From NCBI RefSeq assembly GCF_040207125.1, contig NZ_CP157940.1, positions 3,968,001-4,032,000 of the forward strand: DNA of 64,000 nucleotides. The letters are read 5' to 3'. The stretch's first letter is position 1. Each line of letters opens with the position of its first letter. Shown here in pieces: positions 34,825-44,322 of this stretch. This stretch comes from Lacrimispora sp. BS-2 (lineage in GTDB: Bacteria > Bacillota > Clostridia > Lachnospirales > Lachnospiraceae). The position numbers were made by a program, and so were the translations under genes. The notes beneath the pieces are model-generated. The model saw only the letters and a program-made list of their open reading frames with translations, was not told the origin of the DNA and searched no databases.

Positions 34825-34850
34825 AATATTTATCAAGGAGGGGCTGGATT

Positions 34851-35819
34851 ATGAGGTTTCGGGAAACAAACGAAGAAGAACAGATGCTTCTTTTGGCAGA
34901 AACAAAAGAATGCAGTGTTTTTCAGATGAAAAATAATACCGGAGAAGGTATCATGACAATGTATCAGGTATTTCCGGGAGTAAGCATTTCCTATAATGAC
35001 TACCACATGGAAAGTTTTGATTCAACTTATACCACCAATCGTAATCTGTTCTGTATTGATCATTGCAGGGAGGGCAGGCTGGAATATGCTGCAGCGGAAG
35101 GAGCTTTTTCTTATTTTGAGGCTGGAGATTTAAAATTAGACCGGAGAATTACACATCAGGGACATTTTGAATTTCCCCTTGCTCATTACCATGGGCTGAT
35201 GATTGCTTTCGATATGGATCAGGTGGGGGTAACTTTAAAAGAAGAAATAAAGGATTTTCCTGTAAATCTCTTAAGCTTGCAAAAGAAATTCTGTAAGGGG
35301 AAGCAGCCCATGGTGATTCATAATGCACCTGCCATAGAGCACATTTTCAGCGAACTTTATATGGTTCCGGAGAAGATCCGCATACCCTATTTTAAAATCA
35401 AAATATTTGAACTACTGCTATATCTGGACGCGTTAGAGCTTCCAAAGAACCTGGAGGAAAAACCTTATTTTTATAAAAACCAAGTTGAAAAAATAAAAGC
35501 CATACAGAAATTGATGACAGAAAATCTGGAAAAGCACTATACACAGGAACAATTGTCGGAACGCTTCGATATTCCCCTCACGCCCATGAAGATTTGCTTT
35601 AAAAATGTCTATGGAAGCCCTGTTAATACTTACATGAGGATATACCGGATGAACCGGGCTGCAGTTCTGCTGAAAAATCGAAACGATATGAGCGTTACGG
35701 ATATTGCCGGTAAAGTAGGTTATGACAGCCCCGGCAAGTTTTCGGCAGCTTTTAAAATGGTAACAGGAAAATCGCCTTTGGAGTATCGTAAAATATTTGG
35801 TCCAAATGGAATAAAGTAG
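34851..35819 (+). CDS. AraC-family regulator of ECF module 2
   Basis: A 322-residue regulator with a long N-terminal sensor region and a C-terminal AraC domain: YTQEQLSERFDIPLTPMKIC and MSVTDIAGKVGYDSPGKFSA, followed by KMVTGKSPLEYRK. GGAGGGG precedes ATG 34851. It follows the ATPase gene by 27 bases and is followed by a terminator, so it closes the module-2 transcript. It differs from the AraC at 24575 in its N-terminal part, so the two may sense different ligands. Confidence 0.87.
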   Translation: MRFRETNEEEQMLLLAETKECSVFQMKNNTGEGIMTMYQVFPGVSISYNDYHMESFDSTYTTNRNLFCIDHCREGRLEYAAAEGAFSYFEAGDLKLDRRITHQGHFEFPLAHYHGLMIAFDMDQVGVTLKEEIKDFPVNLLSLQKKFCKGKQPMVIHNAPAIEHIFSELYMVPEKIRIPYFKIKIFELLLYLDALELPKNLEEKPYFYKNQVEKIKAIQKLMTENLEKHYTQEQLSERFDIPLTPMKICFKNVYGSPVNTYMRIYRMNRAAVLLKNRNDMSVTDIAGKVGYDSPGKFSAAFKMVTGKSPLEYRKIFGPNGIK

Positions 35820-35860
35820 TCGGTATGGAGAAGAAAAAAACATAGTATAGTTTTATGATA

Positions 35861-35894
35861 TGGATGGTCGGAGAATTCTGACGATCCATTTTTT
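35861..35894 (+). terminator. Terminator after the AraC gene
   Basis: ATGGAT..GTC.GA pairs with TC.GAC.ATCCAT around 35861-35887, followed by TTTTTT. The next ABC pair therefore needs its own promoter, which I could not define in 35895-35978. Confidence 0.65.
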
Positions 35895-35978
35895 AACCTT
35901 ATCAAGGAAGCCTTCCTATATCCGATTTTACATACGGAAAGGGCAGAATTCGATGCAGAAAGAAAGGAGATATCATAT

Positions 35979-37763
35979 ATGGAAAAGAAAAAAGAAAACT
36001 GGTTTTCCTGCCTGATGAATTATGCAAATGGGAGCAAAGGGAAACTTTCGCTGTCTGTGCTGCTGTCTATTATAAGCGTCGTGTCAGGTCTTGTACCATA
36101 TTATTGTGTGTACAGAATGATTGAGCTATTTACGGGAAATGAAGTAACAAATGCTTCCATGGTTCATTGGGGTGTAATGATCCTGGGAGCGTATGTGGTA
36201 AAGGTGGCTGCCTTCGGGCTTTCAACCGGTATTTCCCACCAGGTAGCCTACCATATTCTGGAGAACTTAAGACTTCGTGTCTCAGATGCATTTATGCATG
36301 CACCCCTTGGAGAGGTCACAAGCCATTCGATCGGAGAAATAAAGAATATTATGGTCGATAAAATTGAGAACATCGAACCTCCGCTGGCACATTTGATTCC
36401 GGAAGGAACCGGACATACCATACTGCCGCTGGTAAGTCTTGCCGGACTTTTTATGGTGGACTGGAGAGTCGCGCTTGCTTCACTGGTCACCCTGCCTCTT
36501 GCATTTGTCTGCATGGTGCTTACCTATAAAATCAGCGGAAAGAATTTTGATAAATATAATGAATCCAATAGTTATATGAACAGTACAATCGTTGAGTATA
36601 TCGAGGGAATTGAGGTCATTAAGGCGTTTGGGAGGGAAGGGACTTCCTATGAGAAATTTGCAGGAGCAATTACGGATTACCGTGATTTTATCTTAAAATG
36701 GCTTTCTTCCACATGGGTCACCATGAAATTGTCATTTGCCCTTTTACCGTCAACACTTCTTGGAACGCTTCCAGCTGGGCTGTTATTATACAGTCAGGGA
36801 AGTTTTTCTCCTTCACAGGCAGCACTTTGCTGTATGTTATCCATGTCCATGATTGGTTCGTTAGCTAAGCTGGAGGTATTTAGTGAAGGCATAAGGGAAA
36901 TGCAGTTTACCATAGAAAATTTACAGCAGTTTCTTAATATGCCATCATTACCAGAAGCAAAAAATAATGTGAAACTCAATAAATTTGATATCAGTTTTCG
37001 TAATGTTACCTTTTCCTATGATGGAAAAGAAGAGCATGAGGTATTGCATGGAATCAATATGAGCCTTCCTCAGGGAAGCTTCACGGCGCTGGTAGGGCCT
37101 TCTGGCGGAGGGAAATCAACCATTGCCAAATTGCTGGCACGTTTTTGGGATGTAACTGGCGGAACAATAGAGATTGGCGGTGTGAATGTAAAAGACATTC
37201 CGCTCAAACAGCTTGCAGATACGGTCAGCTTTGTCACGCAGGATAATTTTCTGTTCCGCTGTTCCCTTCTTGAAAACATTCGGTTAGGTAATCCTAACGC
37301 GTCAGATCAGGAGGTATATGCCGCTGCAAAAGCAGCCCAGTGTGACGAGTTCATCCGTAAGCTGGAAAAGGGTTATGAGACTTTGGCAGGAGAAGCTGGA
37401 AAAAGATTATCAGGCGGAGAAAAGCAGCGTATTGCCATTGCGAGAATGATATTGAAAAATGCACCGGTTGTTATTTTGGATGAAGCAACCGCCTTTACTG
37501 ATCCGGAAAACGAAGAAAAGATCCAGCACAGTATTGCAGCACTTACAAAAGGAAAGACGCTTTTGGTGATTGCCCACCGTCTTTCTACAATTAAGAATGC
37601 AGATAATATCGTGGTCCTGAAAAATGGCAATATTACTGCTGAGGGAAAACAGGATGAATTACTGAAAAGCTCACCCCTATATGAGGATATGTGGAAGGCT
37701 CATATTGGCGCAAAGTCATGGTCTGTCGGATTACAGGGAAAGGAAGTGAGCCAGAATGTTTAA
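35979..37763 (+). CDS. Exporter-fold ABC transporter, permease-ATPase fusion, pair 3 (first)
   Basis: A 594-residue half-transporter with six helices and an ATPase domain: Walker A GPSGGGKST near 371, signature LSGGEKQRIAIARMI near 476, Walker B VILDEATAFTDPENE, switch IAHRLST. The DPENE form matches the YbtPQ/IrtAB group. AAAGGAG precedes the start. No iron-box-like palindrome is seen upstream, unlike pair 1. Its stop overlaps the partner gene by 8 bases. Confidence 0.85.
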   Translation: MEKKKENWFSCLMNYANGSKGKLSLSVLLSIISVVSGLVPYYCVYRMIELFTGNEVTNASMVHWGVMILGAYVVKVAAFGLSTGISHQVAYHILENLRLRVSDAFMHAPLGEVTSHSIGEIKNIMVDKIENIEPPLAHLIPEGTGHTILPLVSLAGLFMVDWRVALASLVTLPLAFVCMVLTYKISGKNFDKYNESNSYMNSTIVEYIEGIEVIKAFGREGTSYEKFAGAITDYRDFILKWLSSTWVTMKLSFALLPSTLLGTLPAGLLLYSQGSFSPSQAALCCMLSMSMIGSLAKLEVFSEGIREMQFTIENLQQFLNMPSLPEAKNNVKLNKFDISFRNVTFSYDGKEEHEVLHGINMSLPQGSFTALVGPSGGGKSTIAKLLARFWDVTGGTIEIGGVNVKDIPLKQLADTVSFVTQDNFLFRCSLLENIRLGNPNASDQEVYAAAKAAQCDEFIRKLEKGYETLAGEAGKRLSGGEKQRIAIARMILKNAPVVILDEATAFTDPENEEKIQHSIAALTKGKTLLVIAHRLSTIKNADNIVVLKNGNITAEGKQDELLKSSPLYEDMWKAHIGAKSWSVGLQGKEVSQNV

Positions 37764-39504
37764 AACAATAAAACGAATCATTAACTGGTGCGGCGAATTT
37801 AAAGGGAAATTATATATAGGGTTTGTATTTTCCTTCTTTTCCTCATGGTTTGCGGCAATGCCAGTTATTATAGCTGCATATACAGTTGGCATGGTGATTG
37901 AGGAGAAAAGGGGAGGGGCTGAATTTGATACGAAATGGATCGGGCTCAGTATTATACTGATGTTACTCTTTATATTCCTTCGTTTTCTCTTTGATTATCT
38001 TAGAGCCATATTTCAGGAAGCAATCAGCTATGAGCTGGTTTCCAGAGACAGACTTGCAATTGGCGATTTGCTAAAACGGGTATCTCTGGGATATTTTCAG
38101 AATGTGAATACCGGTGATATCTTAAATTCAATCACAACAGGTCTGCATACCTTAGAGAATATGGGAATCCGAATGGTCAATGATTTTATCGGAGGATATC
38201 TGAATTTCCTATGCATCTTCATATGGATTACTGTAATTAATCCAATGGTATCGTTAATAACAATCGCAGGTGTGGCCGGTTCCTTTTTATTCCTGGTGGT
38301 AATTTCAAGATATAGTATGACGAATGCTCCTGTATCTGCGCAAACGGATCGTGATCTTACCAATGCGGCTATTGAATATGCAAGAGGATTGCCTGTAGTA
38401 AAATCCTTTGGACAGGATGGTGCATCCATAGCTACCATGAAAAAGGCTTGCAAAGAGAGCAGAATAATTCATTTGAAAATCGAATGGGGGTTTGTACCAG
38501 GCAACTGCCTGCACTTACTTGTGCTGAAAATTGCTTCTCTTGGTCTACTTTTGTCAAGCTTTTATCTTGGCTGGACGGATCAGATATCAGTCTCTAATAT
38601 GCTGTTATTATCTTTCCTGTCATTCAGCGTATTTGCTTCCATTGAACCAATCAGCGATAGTGCACATGTTCTGGGTGTTATTGAAAACGCCATGAATCAG
38701 CTGGATGCACTGAAATCCGAAGAATTTATTGATGAAGGAGGAAGGGAGATTCCCCTTACTCACTATGGGATAGAGTTTCGTGACGTATCTTTTGGTTATG
38801 ACTCCAGATTGATATTAAACCATGTGAGCTTTACAATTCCGGAAAAAACCACGACTGCAATAGTTGGATCATCTGGAAGCGGAAAAACCACGATTTGCAA
38901 CCTGATTGCAAAGTTTTATAATGTAAACAGCGGATCCATTAAAGTAGGCGGTGTTAATGTAAAGGAATTTACCTGTGACAGTCTGCTGTCCAATATTTCA
39001 ATGGTATTTCAGAACGTCTATTTATTCCATGATACCATTGGGAATAATATCTGTTTTGGAAATCCTGAGGCAACAGAGGAAGAAATGATACGTGCAGCTA
39101 AAAAGGCTTGCTGCCATGATTTTATCACAGCCTTACCGGAAGGATATGATACGGTAATTGGAGAGGGCGGCGGAACGCTTTCAGGCGGGGAAAAGCAAAG
39201 AATATCGATTGCAAGGGCAATCTTAAAAGATGCGCCTATCGTCATTCTGGATGAAGCTACCGCTTCCATTGATCCTGAAAATGAACACTATATCCAGGCA
39301 GCGATTTCAGAATTAACAAAAGGAAAGACGATCATCACAATCGCCCACCGTCTGGCAACCATCGAGAATGCTGATCAGATACTTGTTGTTGATCATGGGG
39401 AAATTGTTGAAAGTGGTACCCATAAGGAATTGGTAAAAAAAGACGGGATCTATAAGAAATTTGTTGAAATACGTGAAAAGGCAGAAGGGTGGTATATTGA
39501 ATAA
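37756..39504 (+). CDS. Exporter-fold ABC transporter, permease-ATPase fusion, pair 3 (second)
   Basis: A 582-residue partner of the gene at 35979. Walker A is GSSGSGKTT near 369, signature LSGGEKQRISIARAI near 475, Walker B VILDEATASIDPENE, switch IAHRLAT. It resembles the gene at 22627 closely in its ATPase domain, for example SMVFQNVYLF, DTI.NNI.FG and KKACCH. Pairs 1 and 3 therefore look like recent paralogues compared with pair 2. It is the last gene of the acquisition island. Confidence 0.85.
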   Translation: MFKTIKRIINWCGEFKGKLYIGFVFSFFSSWFAAMPVIIAAYTVGMVIEEKRGGAEFDTKWIGLSIILMLLFIFLRFLFDYLRAIFQEAISYELVSRDRLAIGDLLKRVSLGYFQNVNTGDILNSITTGLHTLENMGIRMVNDFIGGYLNFLCIFIWITVINPMVSLITIAGVAGSFLFLVVISRYSMTNAPVSAQTDRDLTNAAIEYARGLPVVKSFGQDGASIATMKKACKESRIIHLKIEWGFVPGNCLHLLVLKIASLGLLLSSFYLGWTDQISVSNMLLLSFLSFSVFASIEPISDSAHVLGVIENAMNQLDALKSEEFIDEGGREIPLTHYGIEFRDVSFGYDSRLILNHVSFTIPEKTTTAIVGSSGSGKTTICNLIAKFYNVNSGSIKVGGVNVKEFTCDSLLSNISMVFQNVYLFHDTIGNNICFGNPEATEEEMIRAAKKACCHDFITALPEGYDTVIGEGGGTLSGGEKQRISIARAILKDAPIVILDEATASIDPENEHYIQAAISELTKGKTIITIAHRLATIENADQILVVDHGEIVESGTHKELVKKDGIYKKFVEIREKAEGWYIE

Positions 39505-39941
39505 AACAAAATAAACCTTTTATAAAAAACATAAGTAAAAGAGCAATGCGGAAGTTTAAAGTCTGCAAGATTTGATTTCAAAATTACAATTTCATACAGG
39601 CAAAGTTAAGGACATCAGAACAGTAAATTCGGGTGTCCTTGTTAAGTAACATAATTCATTAGGTTTTTCAGATGTTTGTGAATGAGTAAGATCAAGATCA
39701 ATAAATCTGGTATCAAGTTAATTGACAAAATTTATAATAAGGAGTAATATAAAAAACCATATCAATTTGATATATAAACGAGTGATATTCCATAAAGATA
39801 TTTTTAAAGGCAGAATGATGGGATTAAAAACCCCCCATGGCACACAGCTGTTAAACGACTAAGAAAGGAGAATATGATATGCATAAAAAAACAACATACA
39901 ATTATCTATGGAGGATAATACCTCTATAATTTGGAGGAAAC
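39505..39941 (+). other. Intergenic region with a possible 16-codon leader ORF
   Basis: AT-rich gap of about 435 bases. The only candidate is a short frame at 39879-39929 (MHKKTTYNYLWRIIPL) with AAAGGAG 8 bases upstream, ending 12 bases before the hydrolase start. It could be a leader peptide or the stump of a lost gene. Nothing else is recognisable. Confidence 0.3.
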
Positions 39942-40649
39942 ATGTTAAAGAAAAATATTTCAATAAAAGGTATTCCTGCTATTTTATGGGGAAACGACAG
40001 CACAGAACTATTTATTGCTGTACATGGCAATATGTCTTCAAAATCAGATATTCCAATTCACATACTTGCCGAAGAAGTCGTTCCATCAGGTTATCAGGTG
40101 CTTAGTTTTGATTTACCGGAACACGGCGGCAGAAAAAATGAACCGACACTTTGCAATGTTGAAAATTGCGTTTCAGATTTGAAGAAGGTTATAACATTTG
40201 CAACCGAAAAATCAGATTCAATCAGCTTATGGGCCAATAGTATGGGAGCATATTTTAGTTTATTGGCTTATAAAGATGAAGCGATAAAGCAGAGCTTGTT
40301 TTTTTCTCCTGTGGTAGACATGAGCCGGGTGATTCAAAATATGATGAAATGGTTTGATGTTACGGAAGAACAGCTATGTAGGGAAAAAGAAGTATCTCTA
40401 CCCATCGGTCAAACTTTATATTGGGATTACTACCGGTATGTTATGAATAACCCAATTGTAAAATGGAGTGCTCCCACCTCAATTCTATATGGGAAAAAAG
40501 ATGAACTTTGTGAGTATGATATCTTATCATCATTTATTAAAAGATTCAATTGCAATCTTACTGTTTCAGATGCTTCTGAGCATTATTTTCACACAGAGGA
40601 AGATTTGGCTATTTATAGAAAATGGCTTGAGAAAAACATTCTTAAATAA
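39942..40649 (+). CDS. Alpha/beta hydrolase
   Basis: A 235-residue soluble alpha/beta hydrolase. HGN near residue 28 fits the oxyanion region; SFDLPEHGGR follows strand 4; the nucleophile elbow reads WANSMGAY (Ala instead of the first Gly of GxSxG); ILYGKKDELCE and the final ASEHYFHTEED give the likely Asp and His of the triad. GGAGG precedes the ATG. No lipobox or signal is seen. The substrate is unknown, and the neighbours give no strong clue. Confidence 0.78.
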   Translation: MLKKNISIKGIPAILWGNDSTELFIAVHGNMSSKSDIPIHILAEEVVPSGYQVLSFDLPEHGGRKNEPTLCNVENCVSDLKKVITFATEKSDSISLWANSMGAYFSLLAYKDEAIKQSLFFSPVVDMSRVIQNMMKWFDVTEEQLCREKEVSLPIGQTLYWDYYRYVMNNPIVKWSAPTSILYGKKDELCEYDILSSFIKRFNCNLTVSDASEHYFHTEEDLAIYRKWLEKNILK

Positions 40650-40656
40650 TTCAGGG

Positions 40657-40690
40657 TGCCCTGGAGCGGTAATAATACTGCTCCAGGGCA
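40657..40690 (+). terminator. Hairpin after the hydrolase gene
   Basis: TGCCCTGGAGC (40657-40667) pairs with GCTCCAGGGCA (40680-40690). The stem is strong, but a T-run is lacking. Confidence 0.55.
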
Positions 40691-40910
40691 TATTCATTAT
40701 AATTTGGATATTATTAGGAAAAAAATCGCTTGTCAAAAATCAGTCAGAGCGATATTATCATTAAGGGATACAACATCCAAAGGATTAAAAAAAGCCGGTT
40801 CCAAATAAAGATAGAAAGCTGGAAGAGATAATGTTATAATATGAATTGTTTTATATACGTAGGATGATGTGTATCAACAAAATCTATCAGAACTGCCATT
40901 GGAGGTAATA

Positions 40911-41891
40911 ATGAATAAAAAGATGCTGTTTACAATTATCACAACCTCTCTCCTTATTGTAGGTTGTGGAAAAAATGACACAACCAATAGTCTGCAACAA
41001 AATGAGAAACCGTCCCTGGAAGCTTCTACAGAAAATAATGTAACCACAGAATCTCAAGAAGAGAGTATATCTATAACAACAACTACAGCGGCTGCAACAG
41101 CAGCAGGTAATACAATTGACTATAAGCAATATCTTAAAAAGACATGGATTAGAAATACTGATTCCGATTTCCCAGATAATGGCGGCTTATCTATTTTAAT
41201 TTCAAAGATTGGGGAAGGGAAGATTCAGGGAGAGGTCAGTGCAGTTGGCAATGGACCGGCATACAATATAGATAGCGCAGAATTTGAAGGAACCGTTAAT
41301 AATGATACAGCGGAGTGCCAGCTTGTAAATGATTCCAGGGGAAATAAGGGAAAGATTGAACTTTTATTTAAATCGGATAACACCCTTGAGGCAACAATTA
41401 CAATAACCGGGAGATCAAATGATACAGTAATGAGCCTTCCAGAAGGCAAGTTTGAGTTTACTCCGTATAATCTTAAAAATATAAAGGGTCTTGAGCTTAT
41501 CAAAGAACAAACCTTTATGGTGGATTTAAATTCATGGGGTAATGTTAAATTCGTATCAGGAAAATTAACAGGAGGTGACCATATACCTGTTGTATTTTAT
41601 TTGACCAATGAAGATGGAGATATTCTTTATAATTTCTATGCAGCTCTTCCCTATAGCATAGATGTTAAAGCAGTTTCATTTCAAGATGTAAACAAGGATG
41701 GGCGGAAGGATATAATCATTATTGTTGCAGATAACTATGACGGCGCAACTGGAGATCCTATCGCTACTGTTTTCCTGCAAGAGGCTGATGGGTCATTTAC
41801 AAATGATTATAAGCTGGACCAGGAAATAAATGATTCTGGAAATAGTAAAGATATAAGTACTATAGCGAATTACATTTTAAGTAAATTCTAG
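40911..41891 (+). CDS. Lipoprotein with FG-GAP/VCBS-like C-terminal segment
   Basis: A 326-residue predicted lipoprotein. The signal ends in lipobox LIVGC, followed by a Ser/Thr/Glu-rich linker to about residue 75. The middle part is beta-rich and unassigned. Near the C-terminus, FQDVNKDGRKDIIIIVADNY resembles the Ca-binding loop of FG-GAP/VCBS repeats. ATG 40911 with GGAGG upstream is preferred to an earlier in-frame start at 40869. Function unknown; it should be anchored outside the membrane. Confidence 0.7.
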   Translation: MNKKMLFTIITTSLLIVGCGKNDTTNSLQQNEKPSLEASTENNVTTESQEESISITTTTAAATAAGNTIDYKQYLKKTWIRNTDSDFPDNGGLSILISKIGEGKIQGEVSAVGNGPAYNIDSAEFEGTVNNDTAECQLVNDSRGNKGKIELLFKSDNTLEATITITGRSNDTVMSLPEGKFEFTPYNLKNIKGLELIKEQTFMVDLNSWGNVKFVSGKLTGGDHIPVVFYLTNEDGDILYNFYAALPYSIDVKAVSFQDVNKDGRKDIIIIVADNYDGATGDPIATVFLQEADGSFTNDYKLDQEINDSGNSKDISTIANYILSKF

Positions 41892-41970
41892 TCATATTTT
41901 TGATTGTCTAATTGTCTATGGAAACAAAAAGATTTCAGCCGCATCAAATGATATAGTCAAAGTAAAGTTA

Positions 41971-41998
41971 AGAGAACTGTAAAAGGTTCTCTTTTTTA
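41971..41998 (+). terminator. Intrinsic terminator
   Basis: AGAGAACT (41971-41978) pairs with GGTTCTCT (41985-41992), followed by TTTTTATT. It ends the lipoprotein transcript. Confidence 0.8.
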
Positions 41999-42188
41999 TT
42001 CCTAAATTTCGGGAGGATAAAACGTGCAGCATGATATGCAGAAATAGGCGTAAAGTTCCCTGTTCTGAACATAAAATTGATTGTAAATAACAAATCCGTT
42101 GGCTTATGCAGATAAGAGGGGAGGTCACCAAAAAAAGCTTGGCAGAATATTATAGTAATACAGAATTTATATAAAGGAGTTAAAAAAT

Positions 42189-42791
42189 ATGGCAACGGTA
42201 TCAGGTCAAATTATATTTGATAGAAATAGAAGTGCTGCTATGGATGCTGGAGATTCTGGAATAGCTAATGTACCTGTTGTATTACAGAATATAACACCAG
42301 GCCCAAATCCGGAGAATAACACTTCAACATCAGAGACACCAATATTAACTCCTGCACAAGCAGATGTTTCGGTTACAAAAACTGCATGTCCCAATCCAGT
42401 GGCTCCAGGACAAGAGATGACCTTTACTCTTGTAGTATCCAATGCAGGCCCCAATACTGCAGAAAACGTGATTGTAAATGATAATTTTTCAGCCAGCATT
42501 ACAGGACCTGAATATTCACCCCATGGAGGGGCAGCATTTAATCCATGGCTGGGATCTCTTAATATAGGAGCACTGCCGGCTGGAGCATCAAGAACCATTA
42601 TCATCAGAGGAACAGTATCAGAATCAGCTTCCGGGTGTATAAATAATACGGCAATTGTAATTTCAGCAACACCGGACCCTGATTTTCTGAACAACGTATC
42701 ATCAATGTGTATAGTTGTAGCAACTGAAGAAGGATCAGATTACCATAGTGGTATCCAAGGCAGGACCAGCAATGTAGAAAAAGCATTTTAA
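42189..42791 (+). CDS. DUF11-domain surface-type protein
   Basis: A 200-residue protein without a signal peptide. The N-terminal ~35 residues (VSGQIIFDRNRSAAMDAGDS) resemble an SdrD B-like fold. A Pro/Thr linker follows, then one DUF11 repeat (about 58-180): ADVSVTKTACPNPVAPGQEM, FTLVVSNAGPNTAENVIVND, then TAIVISATPDPDF. Such repeats normally build cell-wall or spore-surface proteins. Lack of export signal suggests either a spore-coat type route or association with a partner. AAAGGAG precedes the start. Confidence 0.72.
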   Translation: MATVSGQIIFDRNRSAAMDAGDSGIANVPVVLQNITPGPNPENNTSTSETPILTPAQADVSVTKTACPNPVAPGQEMTFTLVVSNAGPNTAENVIVNDNFSASITGPEYSPHGGAAFNPWLGSLNIGALPAGASRTIIIRGTVSESASGCINNTAIVISATPDPDFLNNVSSMCIVVATEEGSDYHSGIQGRTSNVEKAF

Positions 42792-42800
42792 ATAATAATC

Positions 42801-42847
42801 TTGACAAATAGTCAGCGCTGAGTATAATTATAGTCAGTACTGACTAT
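42801..42847 (+). promoter_or_regulatory. PadR promoter with two tandem palindromic operators
   Basis: TTGACA (42801-42806), 16 bases, TATAAT (42823-42828). Two related palindromes overlap it: ATAGTCAGCGCTGAGTAT (42808-42825, one mismatch) and ATAGTCAGTACTGACTAT (42830-42847, perfect). They are 22 bases apart and cover the spacer, -10 and start, which fits autorepression by PadR. Confidence 0.75.
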
Positions 42848-42871
42848 TTTTTGTTAAGAAAGGCGAATATT

Positions 42872-43414
42872 ATGATCCCCCTTTATATTCTTGGTTTACT
42901 TCAAAGATACGGCCCCCAGCACGGCTATCAGATAAAAAAGATCATTGCAGAGCAGCTTTCCGATTTTACGCAGATCAAGCTGCCGACAATTTATTATCAT
43001 CTGGAAAAGATGGAAACAGATGATCTGCTTTCTGCAAACAGAGAAAAGCCGGGCAGCAGGCCGGAAAAAACGATTTATACGATTACGGATAAAGGAATCG
43101 CGGCATTTAAGAACATGATCGCCGGGCTGGTTGAATTTGAATACCGGCCGGTCTTTCCTTCAGACGGTGTTTTCTACTTTTCAGATTACATTGAAAATGC
43201 AGAGATTTTAAGCCATTTAACGGCCTATATTCATAAGCTGAATGCAACGATATCCAATATTGAAAAACACAGGGAAGAGACCATGGATTTCGTACCGGAG
43301 AAGGACAGAACAATGGTAAATATCATATTCAGCCATCATCTGCACCATTACCGGGCAGAGCTTGAATGGGCGGAGGAAACATTAAAGCGTTTGAGTTTAA
43401 AGGGAGAGAGATGA
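42872..43414 (+). CDS. PadR-family transcriptional regulator
   Basis: A 180-residue PadR regulator. The N-terminal winged helix is typical: LYILGLLQRYGPQHGYQIKK, then LPTIYYHLEKMETDDLLSAN and the wing KTIYTITDKG (to about residue 90). The C-terminal half is a helical dimerisation part, as in the longer class of PadR proteins. ATG 42872 follows AAGAAAGG. Its stop overlaps the start of the methyltransferase, so the two are coupled. Tandem operators at its promoter point to self-control released by an unknown ligand. Confidence 0.9.
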   Translation: MIPLYILGLLQRYGPQHGYQIKKIIAEQLSDFTQIKLPTIYYHLEKMETDDLLSANREKPGSRPEKTIYTITDKGIAAFKNMIAGLVEFEYRPVFPSDGVFYFSDYIENAEILSHLTAYIHKLNATISNIEKHREETMDFVPEKDRTMVNIIFSHHLHHYRAELEWAEETLKRLSLKGER

Positions 43415-44079
43415 TGAAAAAGCAAAGAATTATAGAAACACACGAAGGCATTCAGGATAAGATGACGGTAGAAATCTTCGACGATTTCGCCAGAATCATG
43501 CGGGATAAGGGCTGGAACAATGTAGACGCCTTCATCAAAGCAGGGATCACAAAAGGAAATGTACTGGAGATCGGCCCAGGTCCCGGGTATATTGGCCTTG
43601 AGTGGCTTAAGAGATTTCCAGATTCTTCTCTTACCGGATGCGAGATAAGCCGGGAAATGATCAGGCTTGCAGAAAAGAATGCGAGGGATTACGGCTTTGA
43701 AAAAAGAACCACCTACGTTGAAGGCAACTGTATGCAGATGCCGCTTCCGGACAGCTCCTTTGATGCTGTTTTTTCCAACGGATCCCTTCATGAATGGGAA
43801 GACCCTGTAAAGGCTTTTAATGAAATAGACAGAGTATTAAAGCCCCAGGGACTTTTCTGCATCACAGACATGCGCCGTGATGTTAACCCTCTGATCAAGT
43901 GGTTCCTTTATTCCTCAACCAGGCCCAAAGAGATCCGTCCGGGCTTTTTAACTTCTTTTAATGCCTCATATACGGCCGGTGAGATAGAAAGCCTGCTCAG
44001 TCAGTCAAAGCTAAAAGATACTGCTGTCAGCAAGGAGTTTTTCGGTTTATGCATAACAGGAAAGAAGTCAGCTTTATAG
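43411..44079 (+). CDS. Class I SAM-dependent methyltransferase
   Basis: A 222-residue Rossmann-fold methyltransferase. Motif I is VLEIGPGPGYIGLEW, the acidic residue after strand 2 is in TGCEISREMI, and the motif IV region is FDAVFSNGSLHEWEDP, typical of the Methyltransf_11 group. The start at 43411 overlaps the PadR stop. The pairing with PadR suggests a small-molecule or detoxification role, but the substrate is unknown. Confidence 0.85.
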   Translation: MMKKQRIIETHEGIQDKMTVEIFDDFARIMRDKGWNNVDAFIKAGITKGNVLEIGPGPGYIGLEWLKRFPDSSLTGCEISREMIRLAEKNARDYGFEKRTTYVEGNCMQMPLPDSSFDAVFSNGSLHEWEDPVKAFNEIDRVLKPQGLFCITDMRRDVNPLIKWFLYSSTRPKEIRPGFLTSFNASYTAGEIESLLSQSKLKDTAVSKEFFGLCITGKKSAL

Positions 44080-44150
44080 CAGCAGTGTCATGTAATATGC
44101 TTACTATACAGATCCAGACTGTGTTTTATGAAATATGGCATATATGAAAA

Positions 44151-44191
44151 GAAAGGTGATTGTCCGTCTGGGGCAATCACCTTTCTCTTTC
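44151..44191 (+). terminator. Intrinsic terminator after the PadR operon
   Basis: GAAAGGTGATTG (44151-44162) pairs with CAATCACCTTTC (44174-44185), followed by TCTTT. Confidence 0.75.
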
Positions 44192-44322
44192 CACCTTAAT
44201 TATAACATATACAACCAGCCACAACAAGACTGTTTTTATGATACGGGTTGTGCTAGACTATTCTGAATAACGGTTTAGGAAATAAATTTTCTGCCGATTC
44301 TATGAGAGAGGTGGTATTTGTT

